Assembly: GCA_030603445.1 (NCBI GenBank)
Contig: JAUVXU010000002.1
Span: 1-64,000, forward strand
Source of the DNA: Methanomicrobia archaeon
GTDB taxonomy: Archaea > Methanobacteriota_B > Thermococci > Methanofastidiosales > NM3
Reading direction: 5' to 3'
DNA length: 64,000 bases
Each line of letters begins with the position of its first letter. The stretch's first letter is position 1. Positions 26,881 to 35,497 of this stretch are shown in pieces. The notes under the pieces are model-generated. The model was given only the letters and a program-made list of their open reading frames with translations, was not told where the DNA came from and did no database searches. The position numbers and the translations under genes are program-made.

Positions 26881-27950
26881 AGTCCCGACCTCATCAAAAG
26901 GTCTAGTGCGCATATCGCAGCCATGTTTTCTATCACGGGCACTGCGCGAATGCCAATGCACGGATCATGCCTTCCACTCATTTCAATGATGGTTTCTTTC
27001 TTCGTTTTCATGTCCACGGTTTTTTGCCGCTTTCCGATGCTTGGGGTAGGCTTTATTGCCACCTTGAAGACGATTGGCATGCCTGTGCTTATTCCCCCCA
27101 AAACACCGCCGGCATTATTTGACTTTGTGATTATCTTGCCATTCTTGAAAATGAATGGGTCGTTGTTTTCCGACCCTTTCATCGAAGCACTTTGAAAACC
27201 GCTTCCAAACTCCACGCCTTTGACAGCAGGTATGCTAAACATGGCGTGGCTTATGACGCTTTCAACTGAATCGAACATTGGCTCCCCTACACCAGGAGGC
27301 ATGCCTATTATCCTGCACTCTATGCATGCTCCTATGGAGTCTGAATCGCTCATTGCGCCGTATACTTCCTTCTCCATAAGACTTGCAGCACCTGCATCTG
27401 CGCAGTGTATGGCATCTTGGTCAATTCCCTCTATCTTCTGGTCCTCTATGCCTTCTTTGGCCTTTACATTGCCTATTTGAACAATATGCGAAAGCACCTT
27501 GATGCCCTTACCATCAAGCACCTGTTTTGCCAAAGCTCCTGCCATCACAAAAGCTGCTGTCATCCTTCCCGAGAATATTCCTCCGCCCCGCAAATCGTTA
27601 TGTCCTTTATATTTTATGGTTGCCATAAGGTCTGCATGGCCTGGGCGCGGTGTAACTTCTATGTTTTTGTATGCGCTTGAGTCAACATCCTCGTTTCGTA
27701 TGATCATCGTTATAGGGGCACCTGTTGAAACACCGTCTAAAACCCCGCTTAACAGCTGCATAACATCGCCTTCCTTTCTTTGTGTCGTTAATATGTTTCT
27801 TCCCGGCCTTCGCCTGTCAAGCTCTGCCTGAATGCGCCCCGTATCAATAGTTATCCCTGGAGGGCATCCCTCAACTACTGCGCCGATGCATGTGCCGTGG
27901 CTTTCCCCAAATACGCGTATTTTATATATGGTACCAAAACTAAACGTCAA
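26877..27950 (-). CDS. aroC: Chorismate synthase
   Basis: A 357-residue FMN-dependent enzyme making chorismate from EPSP. All three family signatures are visible: RVFGESHGTCIGAVVEGCPP near the N-terminus, then GHNDLRGGGIFSGRMTAA in the middle, and the C-terminal MSGRHDPCIGIRAVPVIENM. Full length with no odd features. It overlaps the end of aroA by 11 bases and the start of the mutase gene by 4. Confidence 0.97.
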   Translation of the reverse strand: MTFSFGTIYKIRVFGESHGTCIGAVVEGCPPGITIDTGRIQAELDRRRPGRNILTTQRKEGDVMQLLSGVLDGVSTGAPITMIIRNEDVDSSAYKNIEVTPRPGHADLMATIKYKGHNDLRGGGIFSGRMTAAFVMAGALAKQVLDGKGIKVLSHIVQIGNVKAKEGIEDQKIEGIDQDAIHCADAGAASLMEKEVYGAMSDSDSIGACIECRIIGMPPGVGEPMFDSVESVISHAMFSIPAVKGVEFGSGFQSASMKGSENNDPFIFKNGKIITKSNNAGGVLGGISTGMPIVFKVAIKPTPSIGKRQKTVDMKTKKETIIEMSGRHDPCIGIRAVPVIENMAAICALDLLMRSGL

Positions 27951-29217
27951 TTATATCAGCTCCGATAATTTTCATATCTTCTATAAACGCCGGATAGCTC
28001 TTTTTTATACACTCAACACCAGATATTCTTGTCACCCCGTCTGCAACTATTCCTGCAACTATACAGGACATGGCTATCCTATGGTCGTTATGAGAGCTTA
28101 GTAAAGCCCCATTCAACGGGGTTGGGCCCTTGATTAACAATGAATCCTTATTTTCATCTATCTTTGCGCCCATCTTTTTGAGCTCTGCTGTTATTGTATG
28201 AAGCCTGTCGCTTTCCTTTATCCTTAATCTGGATGCATTATATATCCTAGTTTCGCCTTTAGCCTGTGTGGCCAAAACTGCAAGTATTGGCACAAGATCC
28301 GGCACATCGGACGCATCTATATCACATGCGCTTAGCTGGGACCTTTGTGCATAGACGCCGCCATTTCTTGACAAGACGCTTCCCCCCATCCTTTTTAATA
28401 TGTTTAATATTTCCTTGTCCCCTTGTTTTGATTTGGGCATTAAGCCTGTTAGCTTGATGCTTCCGGAAAGTATGCCTGCAGCAAGCAAAGGTGCAGCAGA
28501 GCTAAAGTCCCTTTCCACCTCATAGTTGCATCTCTTATAAGATTGCCCGGGAAGAATAGTGAACTTTCCATAATTTTTTTCATATGTTATGGAAATACCA
28601 AATCTTCTTTCAACATCCATAGTCATATCTATGTATGGTTTGGATTGCAATGGTGTGGCAAGGGTAATAATCGTCTCTTTTCTTGCCTTAGGGCATGCAA
28701 GAAGAAGCGAGGACAGATACTGTGAACTTACATCCCCACGAAGCGATACATCGCCCCCCTCGATTCCCCCTCCGTTTATTATCAGTGGCGGCATGCCATT
28801 TCCCCTTGATGAGCGGCATATTGCGCCAAGCTGTTCTAGGGCACGAAGCAATTCCCCTGCAGGCCTGCTGCGCAGAGAATCGTCTCCTGTCAGGACGCTA
28901 GTCCCTGGTGCCAATACGCTAAGCGCCGTAAAGACCCTTAACGTAGTTGCAGACCCGTGGCAGTCTACAACGTTATCGGGTGTCTCCAATATACCAGTTC
29001 CCTCTATTGCAACGCCACCTTTTTTCAACGACACTTTCGCCCCAAACATCTCGCACGCACGTAGTGTTGCATTTGTGTCATCGCTATAAAGCACATCTTT
29101 TAACATTGATCTTCCGTCTGCCATCATTGCGCATATCATGGCCCTATGGGTGTAGCTTTTGGATGATGGCGGCCTTATGCCCCCCTCTATCTCGCTCTTT
29201 CGTACCTGAATTATCAT
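27940..29217 (-). CDS. aroA: EPSP synthase (3-phosphoshikimate 1-carboxyvinyltransferase)
   Basis: A 425-residue enzyme that joins PEP to shikimate 3-phosphate. PPSSKSYTHRAMICAMMADG near the N-terminus carries the substrate-binding Lys, Ser and Arg. Further family segments are NCHGSATTLR-type VDCHGSATTLRVFTALS, LRGDVSSQYLSSLL, RLRIKESDRLHTITAELKKMG and the C-terminal SHNDHRIAMSCIVAG. Typical length. It overlaps aroK by 4 bases. Confidence 0.97.
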   Translation of the reverse strand: MIIQVRKSEIEGGIRPPSSKSYTHRAMICAMMADGRSMLKDVLYSDDTNATLRACEMFGAKVSLKKGGVAIEGTGILETPDNVVDCHGSATTLRVFTALSVLAPGTSVLTGDDSLRSRPAGELLRALEQLGAICRSSRGNGMPPLIINGGGIEGGDVSLRGDVSSQYLSSLLLACPKARKETIITLATPLQSKPYIDMTMDVERRFGISITYEKNYGKFTILPGQSYKRCNYEVERDFSSAAPLLAAGILSGSIKLTGLMPKSKQGDKEILNILKRMGGSVLSRNGGVYAQRSQLSACDIDASDVPDLVPILAVLATQAKGETRIYNASRLRIKESDRLHTITAELKKMGAKIDENKDSLLIKGPTPLNGALLSSHNDHRIAMSCIVAGIVADGVTRISGVECIKKSYPAFIEDMKIIGADIIDV

Positions 29218-29738
29218 TTCCTGCCACCTTCTGTCAAATATATCACCCTCTTAGCAACCTCGCTTGGGTCCATGTCCGTAGTATCGATGATATGGTGTGC
29301 TGCACGCCTGTAGCTTTCAGAGCGTTTTTTAATTAGTTCATTTACCTGTTCATATTTATCTTCGGAGTTTAGCAACGGCCTTTCTAAACTATGATTTGTT
29401 CGAGAAACTATCGCTAAAACTGATGCGACAAGTAAGATAACTGTGGACGATTCCCTTAATATCTTGATATTTTCCTCATTTACCACTATACCGCCGCCGC
29501 AGCTTATCACAATGCCTTTGCATTTGGCAAGTTCTTTGAGCAGTCCATTCTCCATGTCTCTGAATCGTGGCTCCCCATCCTTCTCAAAGATGGATGCAAT
29601 CGTTGCGCCATGCCTTTGGGAGATTATATCATCCATATCAGCAAAACGTGTGCCCAGCCTTTTTGCAACAAGCTCCCCTATAGTTGTTTTCCCCGTGCCC
29701 ATAAAACCTATTAGCGCAATGTTTCCTTCCATAAGCAT
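29214..29738 (-). CDS. aroK: Shikimate kinase, bacterial AroK/AroL type
   Basis: A 174-residue P-loop NMP-kinase-fold shikimate kinase: Walker A GFMGTGKTTIGE (11-22), shikimate-binding DMDDII, REPRFRD-type EPRFRDME, CGGGIV, and the lid region TNHSLERPLL. Most euryarchaeal methanogens instead have a GHMP-type shikimate kinase that is unrelated in fold, so this is either a bacterial acquisition or a lineage trait. Genes on both sides abut or overlap. Confidence 0.93.
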   Translation of the reverse strand: MLMEGNIALIGFMGTGKTTIGELVAKRLGTRFADMDDIISQRHGATIASIFEKDGEPRFRDMENGLLKELAKCKGIVISCGGGIVVNEENIKILRESSTVILLVASVLAIVSRTNHSLERPLLNSEDKYEQVNELIKKRSESYRRAAHHIIDTTDMDPSEVAKRVIYLTEGGRK

Positions 29739-30581
29739 TCATCCTTTGTGGGCTTTTATTGCTGCACGCCTCATTATATCTATTGGAGCGCGTATCCCTG
29801 TCCAGATTTCGAAGCTATGCGCCCCTTGAAAAACGAGCATGTCAATTCCGCCTATTATGCCACATCCTGCCTTTCTCGCCTCTGCAAGAAGTGGCGTTAC
29901 CTGTGGGTCGTAAACCAAGTCCATGACCACCATGTCCTTGTGCAGGTTGTTATTAGTTATAGGAAGAGTGCTTTCCCCCATGCTATGCATGCCCACGGTC
30001 GTGCAATTTATTATAATATCAACTTCATCCATCTGTTTTTTGAAAAATGACATGTCCCCATATCCAATGGGTGCCCCCCTGATGTCCTCTAATATATTTG
30101 AGAGCTTACGGGCGTTTTCCAGACCCCTGTTTATTATCATGATATCTGCTGTTGTGTGTGACACAAGCGATACTGCAACAGCCCTTGCAGCGCCTCCTGC
30201 ACCTATCACTACTACGTTCTTGTCATCCAATTTTTTACATTTTTCAGTTAAGGCGTCAAGACAACCAATCCCATCAGTATTTTCGCCTATTAGCATCCCG
30301 TCCTTTACGTAAACTGTGTTTACCGCCCCGATAGATGCCGCTTCATCGCTAATTTTATCTAGATGTTTTACTATGTGGCTTTTGAGAGGATACGTGACAT
30401 TAGCACCATGCACCTTTCCAATGCGCATCATTTTCTCCAAGGCGCTAATCTCCGATAGATTTAATCTCACCTTTTCATAATGGTATTCTTTTTCCAGACC
30501 CACTGCCTTAATAGCAGCGTTATGCATCACAGGGCTTAGTGAATGGTGTATTGGGTCGCCTGCAACCACCAATAGATTCAA
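29739..30581 (-). CDS. aroE: Shikimate dehydrogenase
   Basis: A 280-residue NADP-dependent enzyme reducing 3-dehydroshikimate to shikimate. N-terminal GDPIHHSLSPVMHNAAIKA, catalytic Lys in GANVTYPLKSHI, ENTDGIGCLDAL, Rossmann GAGGAARAVAVSLV, and the C-terminal GGIDMLVFQGAHSFEIWTG. The basic residue expected after the second strand for NADP is in NRGLENARK. Its start overlaps aroD by 4 bases. Confidence 0.96.
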   Translation of the reverse strand: MNLLVVAGDPIHHSLSPVMHNAAIKAVGLEKEYHYEKVRLNLSEISALEKMMRIGKVHGANVTYPLKSHIVKHLDKISDEAASIGAVNTVYVKDGMLIGENTDGIGCLDALTEKCKKLDDKNVVVIGAGGAARAVAVSLVSHTTADIMIINRGLENARKLSNILEDIRGAPIGYGDMSFFKKQMDEVDIIINCTTVGMHSMGESTLPITNNNLHKDMVVMDLVYDPQVTPLLAEARKAGCGIIGGIDMLVFQGAHSFEIWTGIRAPIDIMRRAAIKAHKG

Positions 30582-31246
30582 TTGCCTAACCCCTTTAGCA
30601 CAATTTTCATATCTTCAACGTTCAATTGGCCTGGAGCGGTCTTATCCCTTGCAGCAACATACATAAATGGCGAACCGTAGTAAAGGGATGCCACTCTTGT
30701 TATCGCACCAATTTCCCCCATAGCAAACGCTATAAGGGGAAAGCCTATCTTTTTGGCTTCAAGCATCATGCCCAATATTGTGTGGCAATCATCTGGAGAG
30801 TTTGCTGTTGTGACTAGCTTTCCCATGTTAGCACCGCTTTTCTGTAATTTATGAAGAGTGTTTCGCAGTATCCTTTCTGAAGGCGTATCGGAAAAATAAT
30901 GCTTTGATATGATAGATGCCACATCATGATCCCTAGCATCATCCAATATAGATGCCCTTAGCTCATCATTAGTGTCAAGCTCCACATCTATGCCAGAAGC
31001 CCCAGCCCTTATGGCATCTTTCAATATATTTATCCTGTCTACTTCACTTCCCGTAAAACGACCCCCCTCCCAGGCCGGTCTGTTAGTTGCTATCACAGAT
31101 TGTTTAAGAGAAGAATAAAACGTTTCAAGCCCTCTTGCATCGTCCAAATAATCGATCCTATGCTCGACAAGAGGGGTATCTATATATTTTGCCACGCCAA
31201 GGCAGTGCTCGATGTTTTGTTCTGCCAAGCATGCACAAAGCTTCAT
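30578..31246 (-). CDS. aroD: 3-Dehydroquinate dehydratase, type I
   Basis: A 222-residue class I enzyme forming 3-dehydroshikimate through a Schiff-base lysine. Seen: VEHRIDYLDD, the EGGRF-type WEGGRFTGSEVDR, DVELD, the active-site His in SIISKHYFSDTPSE and the Schiff-base Lys in MGKLVTTANSPDD. C-terminal FAMGEIGAITRV and GSPFMYVAARDKTAPGQL are family hallmarks. Overlaps aroB' by 4 bases. Confidence 0.95.
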   Translation of the reverse strand: MKLCACLAEQNIEHCLGVAKYIDTPLVEHRIDYLDDARGLETFYSSLKQSVIATNRPAWEGGRFTGSEVDRINILKDAIRAGASGIDVELDTNDELRASILDDARDHDVASIISKHYFSDTPSERILRNTLHKLQKSGANMGKLVTTANSPDDCHTILGMMLEAKKIGFPLIAFAMGEIGAITRVASLYYGSPFMYVAARDKTAPGQLNVEDMKIVLKGLGN

Positions 31247-32160
31247 TTTTCAATCACCATTTCATCCATGACATGAATACCGAAGTGTCTTCCTCCTTCT
31301 TCTAGATGCACAAAGACCTTATCTCCAACTTTTATATCTGTGACCGCTATGCTTTTTCCATTTGATACAAGCTTCACAGTTTCCGCCTTTTGCAACACTG
31401 CCTTTGCGACCCTTTCGTCGCTTTTTGCTTCAATTAGAAGCAGTGGCCGCAGTTCTATTTTTGAACGTGCAACGTATGTCGTACGCGTATTTCCGTCTCT
31501 GTCGATTATTAAAACATCGTCACCTGCTTTTATCTCCTCTAAGTACCGCGTCTTGTTTCCTGGTGCAAATGCGTACAACGACAAAGCCCCGGCATTTACA
31601 CGAAATGGCCGTGGCGACACAAATGGATTTTCTTCCACTTCCGCTTGAATTAGAAACATTCCTTGAGAAGAAGTACCGACAAGCATGCCCGTGCCCTCAT
31701 CCATGAGATCACAAGTGTCAATGCAAACCCTTGCACCCAGGCCTAAATCCTTCACAACAGATATTGTGGCCTGCTCTATAGACAACTTTTCGCTTTGCTG
31801 CATGTATACGACTATCTTGGAGAGTTGGAGCGGATCATCAGTTTCTAACACTACTCCATCTGCCCCAATTTCAAGGGTTTCCAGTGCTATCTTTGCTTTA
31901 TTGGCGTCCTTTACCTTTACTAGCACATTCGTCTTCCCCTTAAGCTGTGCAACAATATTTTCTAAAGGTATTATCTCTTGATCTGGGAATTCCAAGATTA
32001 TGTTCTCACCTGTTGCCATCCCTATCACCTTCATTTCATCCAGCTTGTCGTTGACCTGGATTACAGGTGTATCATCTGTCTCATCGTAAAGGGGAAGTCC
32101 AAGAAAGATTGCTTCTTTTCTTACCTCTTCGCTATTTGTCTGTACCACAACTTGCTTCAT
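31243..32160 (-). CDS. aroB': 3-Dehydroquinate synthase II (archaeal type)
   Basis: A 305-residue archaeal dehydroquinate synthase, which oxidatively deaminates and cyclises the product of ADH synthase, replacing bacterial AroB. Seen: GADGVVLETDDPLQLSKI, GLGARVCIDTCDLMDEGTGM, GSSSQGMF-type VGTSSQGMFLIQAE, NAGALSLYAFAPGNKTRYL and IDRDGNTRTTYVARSKIE. ATG 32160 is chosen because AGGTG lies 7 bases ahead and it overlaps the upstream stop as ATGA. Somewhat shorter at the N-terminus than some homologues. Confidence 0.95.
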   Translation of the reverse strand: MKQVVVQTNSEEVRKEAIFLGLPLYDETDDTPVIQVNDKLDEMKVIGMATGENIILEFPDQEIIPLENIVAQLKGKTNVLVKVKDANKAKIALETLEIGADGVVLETDDPLQLSKIVVYMQQSEKLSIEQATISVVKDLGLGARVCIDTCDLMDEGTGMLVGTSSQGMFLIQAEVEENPFVSPRPFRVNAGALSLYAFAPGNKTRYLEEIKAGDDVLIIDRDGNTRTTYVARSKIELRPLLLIEAKSDERVAKAVLQKAETVKLVSNGKSIAVTDIKVGDKVFVHLEEGGRHFGIHVMDEMVIEK

Positions 32161-32948
32161 ATAGCACACCTCAATTCTTTTAGAGCTTCCTCTACAGAGG
32201 CTTTTTCGACGATAATAGAACGTATTGCATGTACTATGGCAGACGGATTTGTATGCTGGAATGCGTTTCTCCCTAATGAAACACCTATGGCGCCCCCTTC
32301 CATGGCACCTGATACCATCTCCAAAATATCTTTGTCATTGGAGCATTTCGGCCCGCCTGCTATCACGATTGGGACCGGGCATCTTCTAATCACATCCTTA
32401 AAAGAGTCTATATCCCCTGTATACATGGTTTTTACTATGTCTGCCCCAAGCTCGTAGCCTACCCTTGCAGCCAATGCCACTGACTCGGGGTCCATTGAGT
32501 TTGATACGTTCTTTCCACGAGGGTACATCATTGCCAAGAGAGGCATTTGTTTTTGTTCGCATTCTGTAGCTACTGCACCAAGTGCAGTAAGCATCTCTGG
32601 CTCGGATTCGTTTCCACCGATGTTTATGTGAACCGAAACAGCATCCGCCCCAAGACGCACGCCATCATCCACCGTGGCCACAAGGACTTTTTTGTTTGGA
32701 TCGTCTGCCACTCTTGTACTAGCCGACATATGCATTATAACCCCGCATCGTGTCGGTGTTTGAATGCTCCGTAGGATCCCTTTGTGCAAAAGCACTGCAG
32801 ATGCCCCTCCGGCATCTACGGAGGAAACGATTTTGTCCATATCCTCTAGTCCCCTTATAGGCCCATCAGTGGTCCCATGATCCATTGGTATTATAATGGC
32901 TTTTCCTTTTTCTGTAATCCTGTTCATTCGTATTTTTTTCCCATTCAT
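32157..32948 (-). CDS. aroA': 2-Amino-3,7-dideoxy-D-threo-hept-6-ulosonate (ADH) synthase
   Basis: A 263-residue class I aldolase that condenses a 6-deoxy-5-ketofructose-derived fragment with aspartate semialdehyde, the first step of the archaeal aromatic pathway. Seen: IIIPMDHGTTDGPIRGLED, DAVSVHINIGGNESE, the Schiff-base Lys in GADIVKTMYTGD, and phosphate-binding VIAGGPKCSND and GAIGVSLGRNAFQH. GGAGG at 32956-32960 (minus strand) is its SD, and it overlaps the small upstream frame as ATGA. Confidence 0.95.
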   Translation of the reverse strand: MNGKKIRMNRITEKGKAIIIPMDHGTTDGPIRGLEDMDKIVSSVDAGGASAVLLHKGILRSIQTPTRCGVIMHMSASTRVADDPNKKVLVATVDDGVRLGADAVSVHINIGGNESEPEMLTALGAVATECEQKQMPLLAMMYPRGKNVSNSMDPESVALAARVGYELGADIVKTMYTGDIDSFKDVIRRCPVPIVIAGGPKCSNDKDILEMVSGAMEGGAIGVSLGRNAFQHTNPSAIVHAIRSIIVEKASVEEALKELRCAI

Positions 32949-33347
32949 GGCAATTCCTCCGTGCCAGAAATATCCACGCTCCCGGAGGAGGCGTTGATAA
33001 TATGCTGTGTTCTTTGCAATTGGTGCAAAGAGTGTGCATGGTGCCTTGCATCAAGTACCTGGTGCAAACTACCATTAACCGGTAAATTGTCTAAAATAGT
33101 TGACCTAGATGCCCCTTCCAATACATTGTTCCTTGCTATGGTAGCATTTGAACACGATCTTATGACAGCCTCTATGTGTTCTTGAGCACAACTGCCATCT
33201 GTTGGAACAACGGCCTCATCAACTTGCTGTAATGTGGCACAAGAGTCAGGTGTTAAACTATGCTCTGCAACCAAGGAAAAGACATCGCCAAAGATAAAGA
33301 CGTCCCCCCCTTGTACAGTTTATATTTTCTCTTCTCATTGTTTTCAT
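32945..33347 (-). CDS. Possible frameshifted small gene at the head of the aro operon
   Basis: ATG 33347 has a strong SD (AAGGAG at 33357-33362), but its frame closes after 29 codons at 33258. A second frame, readable from TTG 33274, stays open for 109 codons and ends overlapping the aroA' start as ATGA. The two would join into a 133-residue product if the G7 run at 33304-33310 were G6. The product (NCTRGDVFIFGDVFSLVAEH and onward, rich in His, Ala, Ser) matches no family I know. Alternatives are a sequencing error, programmed slippage, a leader ORF followed by structured RNA, or chance. Several hairpins (TGCTA-CCA-TAGCA among them) lie in the region. Confidence 0.4.
32956..32991 (-). promoter_or_regulatory. 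Possible SD-sequestering hairpin ahead of aroA'
   Basis: On the minus strand CCTCCTCC (32984-32991) can pair with the aroA' SD GGAGG (32956-32960), or alternatively with the adjacent GGGAG. Just upstream TTTGC-ACCAATT-GCAAA forms another stem. The mutually exclusive pairing suggests translational control; this is inference from base complementarity. Confidence 0.4.
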
Positions 33348-33401
33348 TTTTTTATTCTCCTTTTTATGGTTTATAGAGTTCTCTTATAGGTTGTTGCAAA
33401 C

Positions 33402-33439
33402 AAACACGCATTTGATAATAAAAATCACAAAACGTGTTT
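33402..33439 (-). promoter_or_regulatory. Hairpin directly after the aromatic leader peptide (candidate attenuator)
   Basis: AAACACG (33402-33408) is the exact complement of CGTGTTT (33433-33439), with an inner TTTG/CAAA pairing at 33411-33414 and 33428-33431, giving an 11-bp interrupted stem. It begins five bases after the stop codon of the leader peptide, where a stalled ribosome would disrupt it. Confidence 0.6.
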
Positions 33440-33443
33440 ACAT

Positions 33444-33524
33444 TCAATAACTAAAGTAAAAACAATAAAAGCTACGAAAATCATTTTTTGTATCCTTGTA
33501 AATAGATGCGATTTTCATGCTCAT
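33444..33524 (-). CDS. Phe/Tyr-rich leader peptide of the aro operon
   Basis: A 26-codon gene in the only sizeable gap of the 14.6-kb aromatic supercluster. It has a good SD (AGGTGAT at 33528-33534) three bases before ATG 33524. The peptide ends NDFRSFYCFYFSY: seven of the last 11 residues are Phe or Tyr, the end products of the operon downstream. Such a run just before a stop and a hairpin is the classic layout of a ribosome-stalling attenuator leader, as known for bacterial pheA and trp operons. TATA-like sequences lie at about 33546-33555 and 33571-33578. Regulation is inferred; the ORF, SD and composition are seen. Confidence 0.7.
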   Translation of the reverse strand: MSMKIASIYKDTKNDFRSFYCFYFSY

Positions 33525-33586
33525 TAAATCACCTAATTATATTTTCCTTATAAACTTTTCGGTATTTTTGATATTATACTTCAATT

Positions 33587-34339
33587 TTATCTCAATCCTT
33601 CCCTTAGCTCCTTTATCTTATCCTCCAGTTTTTCGTCAGCATCTTCTCCAAATTCTTCTATTATCTTGACAAGTGCACTTCCAACGATAACAGCATCTGC
33701 ACCTGCACCCACTAGCTTCTTGACATGCTCTGATCTTGAAATTCCAAACCCTACCGCAAGCTGATTTTTACAAAGCGATTTTGTCTTATGTAAGGCTTCA
33801 AAAGCAATTTCCTGTACATCATCCTGCATCCCTGTTATACCGTAGTGTGACACCAAATAGATAAATGCACACCCGGAATCATCTATTTTCTTTAGCCTAT
33901 TATCTGCCGTGTTTGGCGCTACCATAAATATGGGCTTTATACCATAACTATCGCAGATTAACTGGTAATCTCCTGCTTCATCAAAAGGCAGATCTACAGA
34001 TATCACCCCATCTGCTCCTGCATCACGTGCATCTTGCATGAATTTTTCCACACCGCGCCGATATATTATATTATAATATGTCATCAAGACTATAGGGGTA
34101 TCAGAGCTCTTCCTAAACTTGCGAACTATGTCAAATATTGAATCAACGGTCGTCTTGGACTCAAGTGCCCTGTAATTTGCCCCTTGAATGGCCTTGCCAT
34201 CTGCCACAGGGTCGCTAAATGGAATACCAAGCTCTATTACGTCGGCATAACCATCAAGCACCTTCATGAATCTTAGGGTTGCGTCTGTTGATGGATCGCC
34301 TGCCGTGATAAAAGATATTAGAGCTGGAGCTTTGAACAT
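33587..34339 (-). CDS. trpA: Tryptophan synthase alpha subunit
   Basis: A 250-residue TIM-barrel subunit that cleaves indole-3-glycerol phosphate to indole, channelled to Trp[17 protein letters not shown], catalytic Glu in [15 protein letters not shown], catalytic Asp in [13 protein letters not shown], and phosphate-binding [15 protein letters not shown] and [11 protein letters not shown]. The 5' end overlaps trpB by 22 bases. Last gene of the trp operon; 62 bp downstream the aro leader peptide begins. Confidence 0.96.
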   Translation of the reverse strand: MFKAPALISFITAGDPSTDATLRFMKVLDGYADVIELGIPFSDPVADGKAIQGANYRALESKTTVDSIFDIVRKFRKSSDTPIVLMTYYNIIYRRGVEKFMQDARDAGADGVISVDLPFDEAGDYQLICDSYGIKPIFMVAPNTADNRLKKIDDSGCAFIYLVSHYGITGMQDDVQEIAFEALHKTKSLCKNQLAVGFGISRSEHVKKLVGAGADAVIVGSALVKIIEEFGEDADEKLEDKIKELREGLR

Positions 34340-35493
34340 TGTAGCGCCTCCTTCACTATTCCGAGATCCTTGTCTCCCCTGCCTGATAAATTGACAACTA
34401 CATTTTCATCATTGTCCATACCTTTGGCCACATCCATGGCATATGCAAGGGCATGGGAGGATTCAAGTGCTGGTATGATGCCTTCGGTCTTTGATAGGCA
34501 TGAAAATGCATGCAAAGCATCATCATCTGTCACGCCGACGTATTCTACCTTCTTTTCATCTTTTAGGTAGGCGTGTTCTGGCCCAACTCCTGGATAGTCA
34601 AGCCCTGCAGATATGCTATGGGTGCCCGCTATCTGCCCCTCATTATCTTGAAGGAAGTATGATAGCATGCCATGCAAAACTCCTTTTTCCCCTGCACCAA
34701 GGGTAGATGAGTGCTTTCCAGTTTCAACTCCTTTGCCTGCGGCTTCTACACCTATCAACCTGATGCCATCATCCAAAAATGGATAAAACATTCCTATTGC
34801 ATTGCTTCCTCCCCCCACACATGCAACTATGCAGTCAGGGACGCCGCCGCATAATTCCTTCATCTGTTTTTTGGTCTCCTTGCCAATGACTATTTGCAGA
34901 TCCCTGACGATTTCAGGATACGGGCGCGGTCCAACAACTGAACCTACGAGATAATGCGTATTCTCAAACGATGATACCCAATCCCTCATAGCCTCGTTTA
35001 TAGCATCCTTTAGTGTGCAGCTCCCGTTATTTACAACATTTATCTTTGCACCAAGAAGCATCATTTTAAACACGTTTGTACTTTGGCGGTCGACATCCTT
35101 GCTCCCCATATATACTTCTGTCCTCATGCCAAACAATGCCCCGGCCATGGCAGTAGCAACGCCATGCTGTCCTGCCCCTGTCTCAGCTATCAATCTATCC
35201 TTGCCCATCATCTTTGCAATCAACGCCTGTCCGATGCCGTTGTTTATCTTGTGTGCGCCACCGTGCAGGAGATCCTCTCTTTTTAAGTATATCCTTGCAC
35301 CACCGACCTTGTCAGTGAGATTCTTTGCAAAATACAAAGGGGTCGGGCGGCCAGCATATGTATTCAAATAATACTCTAATTCACTGCAGAACCCCTTGTT
35401 ATGTTTTATTTTTCCATACATTGATTCAAGCTCCTCAAGAGGGGGTATCAAGACTTCTGGAACATACCTTCCCCCAAAATCCCCAAATTCCAT
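34318..35493 (-). CDS. trpB: Tryptophan synthase beta subunit (TrpB1 type)
   Basis: A 391-residue PLP enzyme joining indole to serine. [19 protein letters not shown] at the N-terminus, PLP lysine in [28 protein letters not shown], the phosphate loop [15 protein letters not shown] and [16 protein letters not shown]. Presence of the N-terminal extension and of trpA beside it indicates the alpha-dependent TrpB1 type, not TrpB2. Five bases separate it from trpF. Confidence 0.97.
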   Translation of the reverse strand: MEFGDFGGRYVPEVLIPPLEELESMYGKIKHNKGFCSELEYYLNTYAGRPTPLYFAKNLTDKVGGARIYLKREDLLHGGAHKINNGIGQALIAKMMGKDRLIAETGAGQHGVATAMAGALFGMRTEVYMGSKDVDRQSTNVFKMMLLGAKINVVNNGSCTLKDAINEAMRDWVSSFENTHYLVGSVVGPRPYPEIVRDLQIVIGKETKKQMKELCGGVPDCIVACVGGGSNAIGMFYPFLDDGIRLIGVEAAGKGVETGKHSSTLGAGEKGVLHGMLSYFLQDNEGQIAGTHSISAGLDYPGVGPEHAYLKDEKKVEYVGVTDDDALHAFSCLSKTEGIIPALESSHALAYAMDVAKGMDNDENVVVNLSGRGDKDLGIVKEALQCSKLQL

Positions 35494-35497
35494 TTTT

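Noticed and set aside
26881-26961. N-terminal extension of chorismate mutase
   Set aside because: It would lie wholly within aroC; the ATGA overlap at 26877-26880 and the family's usual start support the shorter form.
32877-33185. Cys-rich plus-strand ORF of about 100 codons antisense to aroA' and the leader region
   Set aside because: It begins inside aroA' on the opposite strand, has no SD or promoter, and its cysteines mirror the antisense composition.
33441-33586. Tryptophan attenuator for the aro operon
   Set aside because: The leader has no Trp codon; its run is Phe and Tyr, so the signal would be those amino acids.
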